From: Bacteroidota bacterium
Lineage (GTDB): Bacteria; Bacteroidota; Bacteroidia; Cytophagales; Cyclobacteriaceae
NCBI GenBank assembly: GCA_023412765.1
Contig: JAEZBX010000240.1
Coordinates: forward strand, 1 to 7,284
Direction of reading: 5' to 3'
DNA: 7,284 nucleotides
A model generated the notes under the pieces. The model worked only from the letters and a program-made list of their open reading frames with translations. It did no database searches and was not told where the DNA came from. Position numbers and translations under genes: made by a program. Below are positions 6,032 to 7,284 of the stretch, piece by piece (the stretch's first letter is position 1; every line of letters begins with the position of its first letter).

Positions 6032-6853
6032 ATGAACAGGACCGTTATCATCGTAGCAATAACAGTTTTTATCGGATTGTTTCACAGTGCGAGTGCTCAG
6101 ATTACACTGGAGGATGCCAGCGACCCAGCTAGCATGATTAGTCGAATAACACTCGATCTCGAAACCTATGGTTTTGAAAACAATGCACGCTTTTACGTCT
6201 TCAGGCCAGGTTACTATTATGGACTCCGAAACGAACAGCATCTGCTGGGCGTATCCGTACCGTTGATGCACAATGTCTTTGAAGGAGACTATGCTGGATT
6301 CGAGAATACAACCGGCTTCGGTGATCTTAAAATGTCTTATCTCTTTGTCCCATATCACAAGAGAGATGTAATCGGAATCGAGCGCATAACACTTTCTTTG
6401 GATGTAACTTCACCCACAGGCGAGTATAAGCTGGGTAGAGGAGCCGGCACCTGGTTGTACAAGCCGGGTATCATCTTTAAATGGCGCATCGCAGAGGCAG
6501 TATTGCTTTATCCTGAGTTGCGTTTTCAATTTTCTGGTAAAGAAGCCAACAGTGGAGCTGGTAGCGATGGGATACCAGACCCTGAGGATCCGGAAAAAGA
6601 CGATAAAATTCAAAATTTTTCCATGTCTCTACCAGCGACCGTCAACATCGAAGATTGGAATGGATGGTTTTCATTGAATGTTCTTTATACAAGATCTTTT
6701 AGGGAGAATACAGATTTTATTTTTCTTCGAACTGATCTTGGGAAAATCATCGGAAAGAATTCTTGCGCTTCACTGCGCATTACAAAGTTTATTGCAGGCC
6801 AGCCAAGGCTTGACCTCGTAGTCCAGGCAAACGCGACATTCTTTATACGTTAA
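6032..6853 (+). CDS. Secreted outer-membrane beta-barrel protein (MetA/phenol-degradation-like)
   Basis: The 273-residue product has a Sec signal peptide: MNRT, then the hydrophobic core VIIVAITVFIGLF, with cleavage likely after HSASA (about A22/Q23). There is no lipobox Cys. The mature part alternates amphipathic strands with aromatic girdle residues (FYVFRPGYYYGL, HLLGVSVPLM, GFGDLKMSYLFV, ITLSLDVTSPTGEYKLG, WLYKPGIIFKW, LYPELRFQFSG, GWFSLNVLYTRSF, RLDLVVQANATFFIR). The order GFGDL...SLDVTSPTGEYKLGRGAGTW resembles the MetA/phenol-degradation family of barrels, often annotated as transporters, but the match is by eye. An acidic loop at about 178-192 (SDGIPDPEDPEKDD) recalls calcium-binding surface loops. 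The substrate is unknown. The gene lies 231 bp after the sigma/Dma pair and probably has its own promoter, so it could be a neighbour or a target of the sigma factor. The start at 6032 is fixed by the signal peptide. Confidence 0.75.
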   Translation: MNRTVIIVAITVFIGLFHSASAQITLEDASDPASMISRITLDLETYGFENNARFYVFRPGYYYGLRNEQHLLGVSVPLMHNVFEGDYAGFENTTGFGDLKMSYLFVPYHKRDVIGIERITLSLDVTSPTGEYKLGRGAGTWLYKPGIIFKWRIAEAVLLYPELRFQFSGKEANSGAGSDGIPDPEDPEKDDKIQNFSMSLPATVNIEDWNGWFSLNVLYTRSFRENTDFIFLRTDLGKIIGKNSCASLRITKFIAGQPRLDLVVQANATFFIR

Positions 6854-6917
6854 TATTTTGCGACGACCCTAAGCTTTTTCTCTGCCAGTATTCCATCGGC
6901 GCACAATCCCCTCAGCA

Positions 6918-6981
6918 ACCTCTGCGTGTAATTCCCTCCGGACCTCTGCGTGCATTCCCCCCGCGGTCCTCCGCGGTAAAA
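6918..6981. repeat. GC-rich intergenic element: two 24-25 bp copies plus CCGCGG pair ending in GCGGTAAAA
   Basis: ACCTCTGCGTG occurs at 6918-6928 and 6942-6952. The first is followed by TAATTCCCTCCGG and the second by CATTCCCCCCGCGG, so the 24-25 bp block is duplicated. CCGCGG then recurs at 6961-6966 and 6971-6976, separated by TCCT, which could pair as a small hairpin, followed by TAAAAAAG. Intergenic text of the type CTCTGCG...CCGCGGTAAAA is common in Bacteroidota genomes (from memory). Function is unknown. Confidence 0.7.
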
Positions 6982-7085
6982 AAGAAACTGACGATAACGA
7001 GATAGGACCCTGCGAGCATCCAATAGCATACGGAGAAGAGGAGTGAGGATATTTTTAGTTTATTTGCTGGCACGTGGCTTCAGGG

Positions 7086-7160
7086 GGTATAGGGTGAAAG
7101 TATAGAGAAAAGGAATAGGGAATAAGGAATAAGGTGAGGTATAGGGTATAGGGTATAAGG
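7086..7160. repeat. G-rich degenerate heptamer tract (TATAGGG / AATAAGG)
   Basis: GGTATAGGGT appears at 7086-7095. GAATAGGG, AATAAGG and AATAAGG follow in register at about 7113-7134, and GGTATAGGGTATAGGG then TATAAGG at 7138-7160. The unit is seven bases, with all G on the + strand. The final part has four short G-runs separated by TATA, so a weak two-tetrad G-quadruplex is conceivable. It is non-coding. Confidence 0.85.
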
Positions 7161-7284
7161 CGCATTGCTACGATATTTGGTCGAGCGCAAAGCCACTTCA
7201 CAATAACTAGTACTACTTTGTCAAGATAAGAGAACTGTATGGCTTGAGGAGTAGCAGGACCATTCTTCCAGCTTTTGGATTGCA

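Larger units (their letters stand above)
6854..7284. other. Non-coding 431-bp tail with repeats only
   Basis: No gene can be supported here on either strand. It contains a GC-rich duplicated element at 6918-6981 and a heptamer tract at 7086-7160, listed separately. The stretches 6983-7080 and 7161-7284 show no recognisable RNA gene, ORF or terminator. If a gene lies just beyond the window on the - strand, its 3' end could reach the last about 70 bases, but the frame cannot be decided. Confidence 0.6.

Noticed and set aside
6961..6982. CCGCGG hairpin as an intrinsic terminator
   Set aside because: It is followed by an A-run, not a T-run, on the + strand, and on the - strand the T-run precedes the hairpin.
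7213..7224. Reverse-complement match of 12 bases (TTGACAAAGTAG) to 114-125
   Set aside because: A few 12-base matches are expected by chance in a window of this size when both strands are compared, and flanking similarity is absent.
7055..7282. About 75-codon open frame on the - strand at the window end
   Set aside because: Its second half is translation of the TATAGGG/AATAAGG repeat, it has no credible start in the window, and two other frames look equally plausible near the edge.

Overview
The window most likely comes from a Bacteroidota chromosome, probably order Cytophagales. Supporting signs are start regions mostly without Shine-Dalgarno sequences, an ECF sigma factor paired with a membrane-anchored partner of Bacteroidota type, outer-membrane barrel proteins, a lipoprotein signal followed by acidic residues, and low-complexity intergenic repeats of kinds common in that phylum. 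Every convincing gene lies on the + strand.

Layout. Bases 2-106 may be the 3' end of an upstream gene. Bases 150-2405 encode a 751-residue UvrA-like double ABC ATPase. It lacks the UvrB-binding domain and the first half of zinc module 1, so it is a UvrA paralog of the UvrA2/drug-resistance type rather than the housekeeping excinuclease subunit. Its stop codon merges into an array of four tandem 113-116 bp units (about 2427-2887), each carrying a 13-bp inverted repeat. Bases 3016-3597 encode an ASCH (PUA-like) domain joined to a winged-helix domain. Bases 3725-3907 encode a 60-residue lipoprotein start that is probably the remnant of a larger gene.

The most interesting part is 3967-5800. An ECF sigma factor overlaps by 17 bp a 431-residue protein with a short cytoplasmic domain, one inner-membrane helix, an acidic low-complexity periplasmic linker and a C-terminal 8-stranded outer-membrane barrel. 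This matches the dual-membrane-spanning anti-sigma (Dma) architecture described in Bacteroides thetaiotaomicron. The pair probably carries an outer-membrane signal directly to transcription. Bases 6032-6853 encode a separate secreted outer-membrane barrel protein that resembles the MetA/phenol-degradation barrel family.

The intergenic DNA holds several unrelated-looking repeats: the 116-bp array, AAACCTn heptamers, TATAGGG/AATAAGG heptamers, and two GC-rich elements ending in GGTGGCAAAA or GCGGTAAAA. Three of these share a 7-base period, although their sequences differ. The last 431 bases contain no convincing gene.
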